Below, in pieces: positions 1 through 7,230 of a DNA stretch of 64,000 nucleotides. The notes below the pieces were generated by a model, which made no database searches, was not told the origin of the DNA, and saw only the letters and a program-made list of their open reading frames with translations. Source of the DNA: Enterococcus dispar ATCC 51266 (lineage in GTDB: Bacteria; Bacillota; Bacilli; Lactobacillales; Enterococcaceae); NCBI RefSeq assembly GCF_000406945.1, contig NZ_KE136354.1, forward strand, positions 2,468,000 to 2,531,999. Direction: 5' to 3'. Position 1 is the first letter of the stretch. The number at the start of each line of letters is the position of its first letter. A program made the position numbers and the translations under genes.

Positions 1-75
1 AAGAAATTTGAAGAGCAATTTATCAAAATCCCATCTTATTGCTTGAGAGTTAATCACGTTCATTTCGCTTTTCTT
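1..75 (+). repeat. Dispersed intergenic hairpin repeat, copy R1 (cut by window edge)
   Basis: This is the right half of a repeat seen in fuller form near 32525, 46080 and 55222. Shared words in the same order are AAGAAATTTGA, TCTTATTGCTTGAGAG, CACGTTCATTT and GCTTTTCTTA. It lies just past the 3' end of the minus-strand RnfA/E-like gene. The left half would be outside the window. Confidence 0.7.
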
Positions 76-99
76 AGTTTGCTGCTACCAAAAATCGGT

Positions 100-675
100 T
101 TAAAATAACTCGTCAAAGAAAACACCTTTGAAAAAGGATAAGCTCAAAAATATTAGCATTAAGACAGTCAATTGGATTGGCAAGCCTTGTAAAAGACGCG
201 GAATAGGGGCTATTTTTAACCGTTCTAAAATACCAGCAGAAAACAAACTGACGACAAAAAGGAAAAGCAAGCTCAAAAGATAGGTGTACCAAAATTCAGC
301 TTTACTGTCTCTGAGAAGTCCAGGTACAAGGGCTAAATTCAGTAATATTGGTAATAGTAGCAAACAAGATTGTAAGGCAGGCTCTAATCTTTTTTTCACT
401 AAGAGAAGTGTCACGCCTGATATTACAAAACTCATCAATCCTACTAAAAAGGGGCGCATTACTACTTCGTTGCCACCGATGGTTCCAAAAATTTGATCAA
501 ATCCCCAAAATAAAGCTGTACCACCTAAAGCGGCGCCGGTAATCAGAAAAGTTAACTGGACTTGGTTTAAAAAAGGTGTCTTCTTTTTTTGCCCAATTTT
601 TACTGGCATGTGCTGGGTAATGTTTTGCAAGACTAAAATAGTGAAAAAACATACTAAACGCATGGTTAAATTCAT
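100..675 (-). CDS. RnfA/RnfE-like integral membrane protein, divergent
   Basis: A 191-residue protein with about six hydrophobic segments, the usual size of RnfA/NqrE. The C-terminal half reads like RnfA: an ILERLKIAPIP stretch matches the RERLAVADVP-type loop, followed by a final long hydrophobic helix. In Rnf and Na+-NQR, RnfA and RnfE pair head to tail in the membrane and hold an iron-sulfur centre through conserved cysteines. Those cysteines are missing here: the usual NC pair is ILLNLALVP, and the N-terminal LCPF-type motif is QHMPV. The only cysteines are C9 and C104, at other places. It follows rnfD by 12 bases and is the last gene of the minus-strand cluster. Family membership is by resemblance; electron transfer through an iron centre is doubtful. 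Confidence 0.7.
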   Translation of the reverse strand: MNLTMRLVCFFTILVLQNITQHMPVKIGQKKKTPFLNQVQLTFLITGAALGGTALFWGFDQIFGTIGGNEVVMRPFLVGLMSFVISGVTLLLVKKRLEPALQSCLLLLPILLNLALVPGLLRDSKAEFWYTYLLSLLFLFVVSLFSAGILERLKIAPIPRLLQGLPIQLTVLMLIFLSLSFFKGVFFDELF

Positions 676-687
676 CTGTTTTTCCTC

Positions 688-1686
688 CTATCTTCTGAAT
701 TTCAAATCAAGCGGCATTGTCTTTTTTTCACCTAAAACGCGCCGACGTAAGATGCGATCAATGAAAGGCGTAGCACAATTCATGGTTAAAATGGCATAAC
801 TGACCCCTTCTTGAGTGGGACCCCAGAAACGGAAAATGATAATTAGACACCCAATGATAAAGGCATAGAGGTATTCCCCAACTTTGGTTGAAGGGCTTGA
901 AGCATAGTCAGTCGCCATGAAAACGGCACCCAATAATAATCCACCACTTAATAAATGTCCGACTACAGTTTGCCATGGTGCAAAAGTTCCATCACCAGCA
1001 AAAAGCCAAGCACCAATTCCTACTGTTGCAAGAATGACTAAGGGAATATGCAGGCTAATGATTTTTTTGCGCCATAAAACGATAAAGGCTATTAAAATTA
1101 AAAAACTGCTTGTTTCCCCAATACGCCCGCCAGTAAAGCCAATAAACGTTTGCCACAATTCAGTATTACTTAATGTGGCTGATTTCATCTGAGCCAATGG
1201 TGTAGCTTTAGTGACAGCATCAGGTGTAATACTGTTAAAAGGGGGAGCTGGCCAACTAATTTTAAACATTTCTTGGAAAAATAAACCGACTAACAATGCT
1301 CGTCCTCCTAATGCCGGATTTAAAAAGTTGTAGCCTAGTCCACCAAAAAATTCTTTTACGACAATAATGGCAAAAATTGCACCAATGACAGGAAAATACC
1401 ACGGAGCAGAAGGCGGTAAGTTCATTGTCATTAACACAGCAGTGACAATTGCACTTAAATCCCACGTTAGTTCTTTTTTTGAGCATTTAAACCAAACGAT
1501 TTCGGCTAATTGAGCAGTTGTAATCGCAATGAAGAATAAAAGATAAACCCGCCAACCAAAAAAGTAGCCTGAAACTAAAATAATAGGAAAAAGAGTAATT
1601 AAGACCCATTTCATAATCCCGCGAGTATTAGTATCACCGAGTAGATGGGGAGAGTCGGCGGTTTTTAATGTCCTCCTATTTAGCAT
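688..1686 (-). CDS. rnfD: RnfD-like electron transport complex subunit (covalent-FMN membrane protein)
   Basis: 332 residues with many transmembrane helices. The NqrB/RnfD signature GYNFLNPALGGRALL lies at residues 118-132. The flavinylation motif DAVTKATPL lies at 156-164; in this family FMN is linked through a phosphoester to the Thr (T162 here) by an ApbE transferase acting in trans. The start overlaps the end of rnfC by 11 bases, with AAAGGAGG nine bases before the ATG, so the two are translationally coupled. Rnf complexes move electrons between NADH and a low-potential carrier with ion translocation. No rnfB, rnfG or apbE is next to it, so the electron acceptor is unknown. Confidence 0.85.
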   Translation of the reverse strand: MLNRRTLKTADSPHLLGDTNTRGIMKWVLITLFPIILVSGYFFGWRVYLLFFIAITTAQLAEIVWFKCSKKELTWDLSAIVTAVLMTMNLPPSAPWYFPVIGAIFAIIVVKEFFGGLGYNFLNPALGGRALLVGLFFQEMFKISWPAPPFNSITPDAVTKATPLAQMKSATLSNTELWQTFIGFTGGRIGETSSFLILIAFIVLWRKKIISLHIPLVILATVGIGAWLFAGDGTFAPWQTVVGHLLSGGLLLGAVFMATDYASSPSTKVGEYLYAFIIGCLIIIFRFWGPTQEGVSYAILTMNCATPFIDRILRRRVLGEKKTMPLDLKFRR

Positions 1687-3001
1687 CTTCTAACGCCTCC
1701 TTTTCTTTTTGAATGGCGGCGCTTGCTTTGGTGATGTTGGCAGCCAAATGACGTCTGGCCGGACAGACATACGTACAACAGCCACAGTTAATACAAGCTG
1801 TTGCCAGTAGCTGGTCACAAGTAAATAAATCATTGCTGCGATAGGCCAGATCAATATTTTGTGGTTCTAAGCGCACCGGACAAACTTCAACACAGCGATT
1901 GCAACGAATACAAGGTGATTCATTTGTCTTTTCGTCGTGTTCTTCATTAAAAACGATAATGGCATTACTCCCTTTGGTTAAGGGTAATTCCAAATTGGTG
2001 ATAGCTTTTCCCATCATGGGCCCCCCATGAATAATCCGTGAAGGACGCCCTTTATACCCCCCACAAAATGCAATTAAATCTTTGACTTGCGTCCCTAAAG
2101 GAAAACAAATAACTTGCGGCTGCTGCACGTCTCCGGTAACTGTCACGTAGCGGTGTGTCAAAGACTTCCGTTCATCCACGCTTTCTGCAATTGCAAAAGC
2201 TGTCGCTACATTAATTGTAAAAGCTCCCGTTTCCACTGAACGCCCATCCAGTGGCGATTCAGCGGCAACTAAAGTTTCTAAAAGCTGGCCTTCGCCCCCT
2301 TGGGGATATTTCACTGGTAAAGGAACAATCCGACAATTTTTAACTTTGCGCGCAGCTTTTTCCATCGCTGCAATGGCTTGAGGTTTATCTCTTTCAATCC
2401 CAACTAAAATTTCTTTTGCTTCTAAAATATCTCGGGCAATTTCACCACCGCGCAAAATTTTGCTGCTTTCTTTTTGCATTAAGAAATCATCTGAGGCAAT
2501 AAAAGGCTCACATTCGGCGCCATTTAGAATAATCGTTTGAACATCAATATGATCGGCGGGATTCAATTTAACATGGGTTGGAAAAGTGGCACCGCCCAAT
2601 CCGACAATTCCAGCAGCTCGGACAGCTTTTTCAGGAGAATAGCGCACATCAATCAAACTTTCAGTGTTACTATTTTTCGACTCGCCTTTGATAACAGCGG
2701 CAGTTTGGGTGTTGCCTTCTAGTGCTGGAACTTCGCAAACATCTACTAGAGTTCCAGTAATCGAAGAATGGACATGCCCACTAATATCAGCGCTGCTTTT
2801 AGCGATGACTTCTCCTTTTTTGACGGTATCTCCTATGGCTACCACCAATTCATTGGCAGCGCCGATATGCTGATCAAAAGGAATTACAACCAAAGCGGGC
2901 TCGAATGTCACAACTTCTTCTTGCTGAATTTTGAACAAGTCTTTTAAGTGATTACTACTAGCATCAAAAAAGAAACCACCGGAAAATCGTTTTATTTTCA
3001 T
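1676..3001 (-). CDS. rnfC: RnfC-like NADH-binding, iron-sulfur subunit
   Basis: 441 residues. The N-terminal part has a biotinyl-like fold region, then the flavin/NADH-binding segments GLGGATFPTHVK and NGAECEPFI, then an SLBB region (VTVTGDVQQP...). Two [4Fe-4S] motifs follow: C364, C367, C370, C374 (CIRCNRC...CP) and C403, C406, C409, C413 (CINCGCC...CP). In Rnf complexes RnfC is the peripheral cytoplasmic entry point for NADH electrons. Start ATG at 3001 has AAAGGAGG upstream. It is the first gene of a three-gene minus-strand operon with rnfD and an RnfA/E-like gene. The two clusters and flavin loop are intact, unlike the third gene. Confidence 0.88.
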   Translation of the reverse strand: MKIKRFSGGFFFDASSNHLKDLFKIQQEEVVTFEPALVVIPFDQHIGAANELVVAIGDTVKKGEVIAKSSADISGHVHSSITGTLVDVCEVPALEGNTQTAAVIKGESKNSNTESLIDVRYSPEKAVRAAGIVGLGGATFPTHVKLNPADHIDVQTIILNGAECEPFIASDDFLMQKESSKILRGGEIARDILEAKEILVGIERDKPQAIAAMEKAARKVKNCRIVPLPVKYPQGGEGQLLETLVAAESPLDGRSVETGAFTINVATAFAIAESVDERKSLTHRYVTVTGDVQQPQVICFPLGTQVKDLIAFCGGYKGRPSRIIHGGPMMGKAITNLELPLTKGSNAIIVFNEEHDEKTNESPCIRCNRCVEVCPVRLEPQNIDLAYRSNDLFTCDQLLATACINCGCCTYVCPARRHLAANITKASAAIQKEKEALEDAK

Positions 3002-3016
3002 TTCTTGTTCCTCCTT

Positions 3017-3030
3017 TGAAAACGCTCTAT
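3017..3030. promoter_or_regulatory. Possible catabolite-responsive element (cre) before rnfC
   Basis: TGAAAACGCTCTAT fits most positions of the CcpA cre consensus (TGWAANCGNTNWCA) but fails in the last two. It sits directly upstream of the rnfC ribosome binding site, so it would act as a roadblock or promoter-overlapping site. Weak by itself. Confidence 0.3.
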
Positions 3031-3211
3031 ATTTTTATCGTAACATAAGGAAAAAAATCACAAAAGAAATATGAGAAATCCGGCAAGACAATTCTTCTTG
3101 TAGCGGCGCTTAATAAAATCTTAATAGTTTAGAAAAATTCCTTTGGTTTCTGTTAGGACGTGGTTTCTCTAAAGGTCTGTAATACTCAAAAAGAAAACGG
3201 ATACATATCAT

Positions 3212-3241
3212 TTGAAGTCTACTTTGTTTCTTCTTTATACT
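3212..3241 (+). promoter_or_regulatory. Candidate sigma-A promoter of the aldehyde dehydrogenase
   Basis: TTGAAG at 3212-3217, an 18-base spacer and TATACT at 3236-3241, about 80 bases before the GTG start. The rest of 3002-3321 holds only AT-rich sequence and the minus-strand rnfC promoter region. Confidence 0.5.
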
Positions 3242-3321
3242 GAGATTAAGCGGCATAAGGAAATTTCAAAATTTTTTTGTGCCAAATTTTTAGATAAACC
3301 CAAAAAATAGGAGGAGATTCG

Positions 3322-4785
3322 GTGAAGAAACCTGCAGAACTGCTAGACGAAAAGTATTTGATGTATATCAATGGTGAGTGGACAAATGGGGTTAAAGGAA
3401 AAACACTAACCTCCAAAAATCCAAGTGATGGTGCTACATTAGCAACTTTTATCAGTGCTGAAGAAGAAGATGTGGATCAGGCAGTAGAAGCGGCAAGTGC
3501 AGCATTTCCTGCGTGGAGCAAGACTGGAGTTGAAGAGCGCAGTCAAATTCTTTTAGACATTGCCGATGTTTTAGAAGAAAATGCCGAAAAATTGGCATGG
3601 ATTGAAACATATGATAATGGCAAGCCGCTACGGGAAACTAAAAATGCAGATATTCCTTTGGTAATCGATCATTTTCGTTACTTTGCAGCATTAGTGCGTT
3701 CAGAAGAAGGTACCATTAAAGAGTTAGATGAACACACTTTGACAATGGTGTTAAAAGAACCAATCGGTGTAGTTGGTCAAATTGTACCGTGGAATTTTCC
3801 TTTGCTGATGGCAGCGTGGAAAATAGCTCCCGCATTAGCAGCGGGTAACACCATCGTGATTCATCCTTCTTCATCCACTCCCCTTAGTTTATTAGAGGCA
3901 ACGAAATTAATCGGCCCATTATTACCAAAGGGGGTCTTAAATGTGGTAACCGGAAAAGGTTCTGAGTCTGGTGATTATATGTTAAGCCATCCGGGTTTTG
4001 CCAAAATTGCCTTTACGGGTTCAACTGAAGTGGGTTATAAAGTAGCCGAAGGTGCAGCAAAAAATCTCATTCCAGCGACATTAGAGTTAGGTGGAAAATC
4101 CGCTCACATTATTTTCAGTGATGCCGACCAAAAACGGGCACTGGAATATGCCAAAGATGGTATTTTAACCAATCAAGGACAAGTTTGTTCAGCAGGAAGT
4201 CGCTTATTAGTACAAGCTGATATTTACGACGATTTTGTTGAAAAATTAGCTGAAAGTTTTAAAGCAGTAAAAGTCGGTCTCCCTTGGGAAGAAGATACGG
4301 TCATGGGCGCTCAAATTAATGAAGGACAAGTTGAAACCATTTTGGACTATATTAAAATTGGTAAAGATGAAGGTGCGAAAGTTATTGTGGGTGGCGAACG
4401 CTATACAGATGGCCCACTATCAGAAGGCGCTTTTGTCAAACCAACTATTTTGGCTGAGGTTAGCAATGATATGCGCGTTGCCCAAGAAGAAATTTTTGGT
4501 CCGGTTATTGTAGTAATTAAATTTGAAGATGAAAAAGAGGCGATTGAAATCGCCAATGATTCAGATTACGGTTTAGCCGGCGGTGTCTTCACGGAAAATA
4601 TTAATAAAGCATTCCGGGTTGCTCGCGCTGTTCGTACAGGGACCATGTGGATCAATACTTATGGCGATTTACCGGCAGGAACACCATTTGGAGGTTACAA
4701 AAAATCTGGTATCGGACGGGAAACTTATAAAACGATTCTAGATGCTTATTCCCAAACAAAAAATATTTACATGCATATCGAATAA
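3322..4785 (+). CDS. NAD(P)-dependent aldehyde dehydrogenase
   Basis: 487 residues, normal for the ALDH superfamily. The coenzyme motif FTGSTEVG, the general-base Glu in LELGGKSA (E255) and the nucleophile Cys in NQGQVCSAG (C289) are all in place, as is the late EEIFGPV motif. It oxidises an aldehyde to the acid with NAD(P)+ in the cytoplasm; closest in style to broad-range AldA/acetaldehyde dehydrogenases, but the substrate cannot be read from sequence. Start is GTG at 3322 with GGAGGAG eight bases before. It is monocistronic, with a promoter at about 3212 and a strong terminator at 4802. Confidence 0.9.
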   Translation: MKKPAELLDEKYLMYINGEWTNGVKGKTLTSKNPSDGATLATFISAEEEDVDQAVEAASAAFPAWSKTGVEERSQILLDIADVLEENAEKLAWIETYDNGKPLRETKNADIPLVIDHFRYFAALVRSEEGTIKELDEHTLTMVLKEPIGVVGQIVPWNFPLLMAAWKIAPALAAGNTIVIHPSSSTPLSLLEATKLIGPLLPKGVLNVVTGKGSESGDYMLSHPGFAKIAFTGSTEVGYKVAEGAAKNLIPATLELGGKSAHIIFSDADQKRALEYAKDGILTNQGQVCSAGSRLLVQADIYDDFVEKLAESFKAVKVGLPWEEDTVMGAQINEGQVETILDYIKIGKDEGAKVIVGGERYTDGPLSEGAFVKPTILAEVSNDMRVAQEEIFGPVIVVIKFEDEKEAIEIANDSDYGLAGGVFTENINKAFRVARAVRTGTMWINTYGDLPAGTPFGGYKKSGIGRETYKTILDAYSQTKNIYMHIE

Positions 4786-4801
4786 CTTAGGCGGTATTTG
4801 T

Positions 4802-4852
4802 AAAAAACACGGCTTGCGCTTCTCTCATAGAAAAGCGTAAGCCGTGTTTTTG
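4802..4852. terminator. Bidirectional intrinsic terminator
   Basis: Stem AAAACACGGCTTGCGCTT / AAGCGTAAGCCGTGTTTT with a short loop, and A- and T-runs on the two flanks. It serves the aldehyde dehydrogenase (plus) and the lipid kinase (minus), which converge here. Confidence 0.92.
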
Positions 4853-4859
4853 CGTCTAA

Positions 4860-5765
4860 TTAATCAGGATTAGATTCCACCGTAGTTTTGGCATATATAG
4901 GCAAAAAGCCATCTAAAAATTCTACAGTTAAAGGTAGAGCTGGTCCTTTATCACCATCAATCCGACTGTAAATTTTCTTTTGTTCCAAAGACTCTAACCT
5001 AATTTTTTTAGGTTTTAAATAGGTAAGTGTATGGGCTTTTTTTTGACGCAAATTCCCAGTTAAAACAAAAAAGAGTAATTGAAATAATTTCCGTAAGCGC
5101 ATGTTATGCAAGATACTGACGTGAAAGGCATGGGGGCTTGAAGGGACGTAATCAATACCTCCTACCAAATGTGTCGTTGTCAATAGGAAAATCCAAACTT
5201 TCATTTTTTCGTTGAAATCTTCTGTCTGAATATGCACCTTATAAGAGGCTTTTTGACTAATTTGTTTAAGACCTTTTAACGGATAAATCAATAAGCCGAA
5301 TTTTCGTTTCTCGCTTTGACGGACTTGATTGGAAATATCTGCCAAAGAACCAAAAGTCAAAGAACTGACAATTGCTTTTTGTCTGTCTTGGCAGGCGCCA
5401 ATGCCGACGTTTATCTTCTGTTGATCTAATATCAAAGCCATTGCAGCATCTAAATCCTGGGGAATTTCCCATCGTTTGGCAAAGTTATTAATGGTTCCTC
5501 CAGGAATGATTCCTAAAGGGAGTGTTTGTTTTGCTTGTAAAAAGGCAGTCGCCACTAGATTTAACGTCCCGTCCCCTCCAATTGAAATCAGGCCATCGTA
5601 ATCTGTTAAAGAAGTACGAATTTTTTCAACCGCTTTTTTAGGATTGGGAGCTGTAAGTGGTTCAGAAGTATGACCGGCTTTCTTTAATTTAGCTGCAACT
5701 TTTTGAGCCGTGTCTTCGTTATCACCACGTCCGGCAGTGGGATTATAAAAAATGGCATAATGCAT
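4860..5765 (-). CDS. Diacylglycerol/lipid kinase family protein (DagK-like)
   Basis: 301 residues from ATG at 5765. The N-terminal NPTAGRG, the GGDGTLN nucleotide loop and GGTINNFAKR are the catalytic-domain signatures of DgkB/YegS/BmrU-type lipid kinases, which phosphorylate diacylglycerol or a related lipid at the inner membrane face. Start choice: an upstream in-frame GTG at 5774 has no room for a ribosome binding site, while AGGTGATC lies properly before ATG 5765. The C-terminal half (about 130-300) is the usual beta-sandwich domain. Whether it is the housekeeping DgkB or a paralogue cannot be decided here. Confidence 0.85.
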   Translation of the reverse strand: MHYAIFYNPTAGRGDNEDTAQKVAAKLKKAGHTSEPLTAPNPKKAVEKIRTSLTDYDGLISIGGDGTLNLVATAFLQAKQTLPLGIIPGGTINNFAKRWEIPQDLDAAMALILDQQKINVGIGACQDRQKAIVSSLTFGSLADISNQVRQSEKRKFGLLIYPLKGLKQISQKASYKVHIQTEDFNEKMKVWIFLLTTTHLVGGIDYVPSSPHAFHVSILHNMRLRKLFQLLFFVLTGNLRQKKAHTLTYLKPKKIRLESLEQKKIYSRIDGDKGPALPLTVEFLDGFLPIYAKTTVESNPD

Positions 5766-5835
5766 TGTGATCACCTCGTAATAAGGGTAACACTTTTAGT
5801 ATCTAGGAACGAACAAAAGCGTTTGGCAATTTTAG

Positions 5836-6021
5836 TTAGTCTTTGTCCTTATCAGAATCATTGATAATTACATCGCAGCGCTTTGCTACTGCTAACTCAT
5901 TAGTATCAAGACATTCTACGATCGCCACATTTTGATATTCTTTTACTAGGATAACTTCGTGCACACCTTCTAAACCGATTATTTTAGCTTGGCAAGTTGG
6001 GGTAGTATTTGTTTTTGTCAT
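5836..6021 (-). CDS. Small hypothetical protein
   Basis: 61 residues, not recognised. Mostly beta-prone and hydrophilic, with three cysteines (near residues 10, 37 and 49) and an acidic tail ending DSDKDKD. No signal peptide or membrane segment. AAAGGA lies ten bases before the ATG. It sits between the lipid kinase (same strand) and tspO (opposite strand). Coding is plausible because start, RBS and composition agree, but function is unknown. Confidence 0.5.
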   Translation of the reverse strand: MTKTNTTPTCQAKIIGLEGVHEVILVKEYQNVAIVECLDTNELAVAKRCDVIINDSDKDKD

Positions 6022-6233
6022 TTCGCAACAATCCTTTATTTTTTAGGTAGAATAGCCTATTTGGGTAAAATAATCGAATATTTCGCCTTATAAAACTCAA
6101 AATTTAAAATTATTTAGCGAGATATTGAGCAGATTTGTTTTTTGTCGCATTTAAGAAGCGTATGCTGGGTTAAGAAGGTAAAAAATGAAATAACGGACTA
6201 GCTGTCTTTAAAATAGAGGAGATGAGATAAAAT

Positions 6234-6701
6234 ATGAAGAAAATGGGCCAATGGTTATTGTGTGTGCTTGGTGTTGAAGCAGTGGGAATTTTGTCGGGAG
6301 TTTTTGCAAGGGATATTGCAGCTACTTATGCAAATTTGAATACGCCGCCTTTTTCACCCCCAGGAAATATTATTGGCATTATATGGACTGTTTTATATGG
6401 ATTAATTGGAACGGCCTTGTATTTTATTTTAAATGCATCGAGTAGCAAGAAAGTAAAAAATCAAGCGTTATTCTTATTTGGTTTACAACTTCTTTTGAAT
6501 TTTATTTGGAGCATTGTTTTCTTTGGCGGTGAGAATTTTTGGTTAGGCGTAGTAATTGTTTTACTACTATTGGCCACAGTTTTTAGTTGTCTGATCCGTT
6601 TTTATTCTATTCAAAAACTGGCAACATTTCTGTTTACTCCTTATTTTATCTGGTGCATATATGCTGCCTACTTAGCCATTGGTTTGGCAATCAAAAATTA
6701 A
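6234..6701 (+). CDS. tspO: TspO/MBR family membrane protein
   Basis: 155 residues with five hydrophobic segments, the family length. The first loop YANLNTPPFSPPG and the following GIIWTVLYGLIG are the TspO signature (P-x-FxPP...W..LY). The C-terminal helix keeps the W-x-x-Y-A-x-Y pattern (IWCIYAAYLA). TspO proteins bind porphyrins and cholesterol-like ligands and are linked to tetrapyrrole handling and stress; the exact role in Firmicutes is unsettled. AGGAGATGAG lies upstream of the ATG. It is a single gene with a terminator right behind it. Confidence 0.9.
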   Translation: MKKMGQWLLCVLGVEAVGILSGVFARDIAATYANLNTPPFSPPGNIIGIIWTVLYGLIGTALYFILNASSSKKVKNQALFLFGLQLLLNFIWSIVFFGGENFWLGVVIVLLLLATVFSCLIRFYSIQKLATFLFTPYFIWCIYAAYLAIGLAIKN

Positions 6702-6716
6702 AGAGCACCTAGACAA

Positions 6717-6751
6717 AGGCTACTGAGAAAATAAAACTCGGTAGTCTTTTT
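6717..6751 (+). terminator. Intrinsic terminator after tspO
   Basis: Stem GGCTACTGAG / CTCGGTAGTC with an A-rich loop, followed by TTTTTAG. Confidence 0.8.
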
Positions 6752-6777
6752 AGTTAAGGATAAATCAGTATTCTAAT

Positions 6778-6794
6778 ATACCCTATGTAGGTAT
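6778..6794. promoter_or_regulatory. CsoR/CstR-type operator, distal copy
   Basis: Inverted repeat ATACC-CTATGTA-GGTAT. It has the same half-sites as the second copy at 6882-6897. CsoR/CstR-family tetramers bind such GC-centred inverted repeats, and a CstR gene ends this operon. Confidence 0.65.
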
Positions 6795-6851
6795 TAACAT
6801 AAAGATAATGGAAAATAGAAATATTTTTTAGAAAAAAATGATGCTTCGTGT

Positions 6852-6897
6852 TTGACAATGGTGGCTTTCTATTGTTCAATAATACCTATCGGGGTAT
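6852..6897 (+). promoter_or_regulatory. Operon promoter region with proximal CstR-type operator
   Basis: A consensus -35 TTGACA at 6852-6857 is followed by a poor -10 near 6875-6881. The inverted repeat ATACC-TATCGG-GGTAT occupies 6882-6897, over the probable transcription start and just before the RBS of the first rhodanese. Bound repressor would block initiation; persulfide would release it. Confidence 0.6.
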
Positions 6898-6912
6898 ATA
6901 AGGAGTGGCATT

Positions 6913-7230
6913 ATGTTTTCATTTTTTTCAAAGACAAAAAGTATTACAACGACAGAACTGGCAGATAAATTGACTAGTTCTATCACATTATTAGATGTAC
7001 GCACACCAGAGGAATACCGGAAGGGGCATATTTCAAGTGCGCAAAATATTCCTTTAAACAAGATTTCAGGTTATCGTGGAAAAAAAGATACTGAAATTTA
7101 TGTCATTTGTCAGTCTGGGATGCGCAGTAAACAAGCAGCAAAACAGTTAAGAGATCAAGGCTACGATGTGGTGAATGTCAAAGGTGGCATGAGTCAGTGG
7201 TCCGGCAAAGTAAGAGGAGGAAAAGCATGA
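6913..7230 (+). CDS. Single-domain rhodanese (sulfurtransferase)
   Basis: 105 residues: a full rhodanese fold with the DVRTPEEYRKGHI segment and the active-site loop CQSGMRS carrying the persulfide Cys (C66). It accepts and passes on sulfane sulfur. The first ~8 residues are hydrophobic but too short for an export signal. First gene of the four-gene operon under the CstR-like operators; its stop overlaps the next start as ATGA. Its loop differs from the CHSG loops of the two other rhodanese domains in the operon, so the three may have different donors or acceptors. Confidence 0.9.
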   Translation: MFSFFSKTKSITTTELADKLTSSITLLDVRTPEEYRKGHISSAQNIPLNKISGYRGKKDTEIYVICQSGMRSKQAAKQLRDQGYDVVNVKGGMSQWSGKVRGGKA

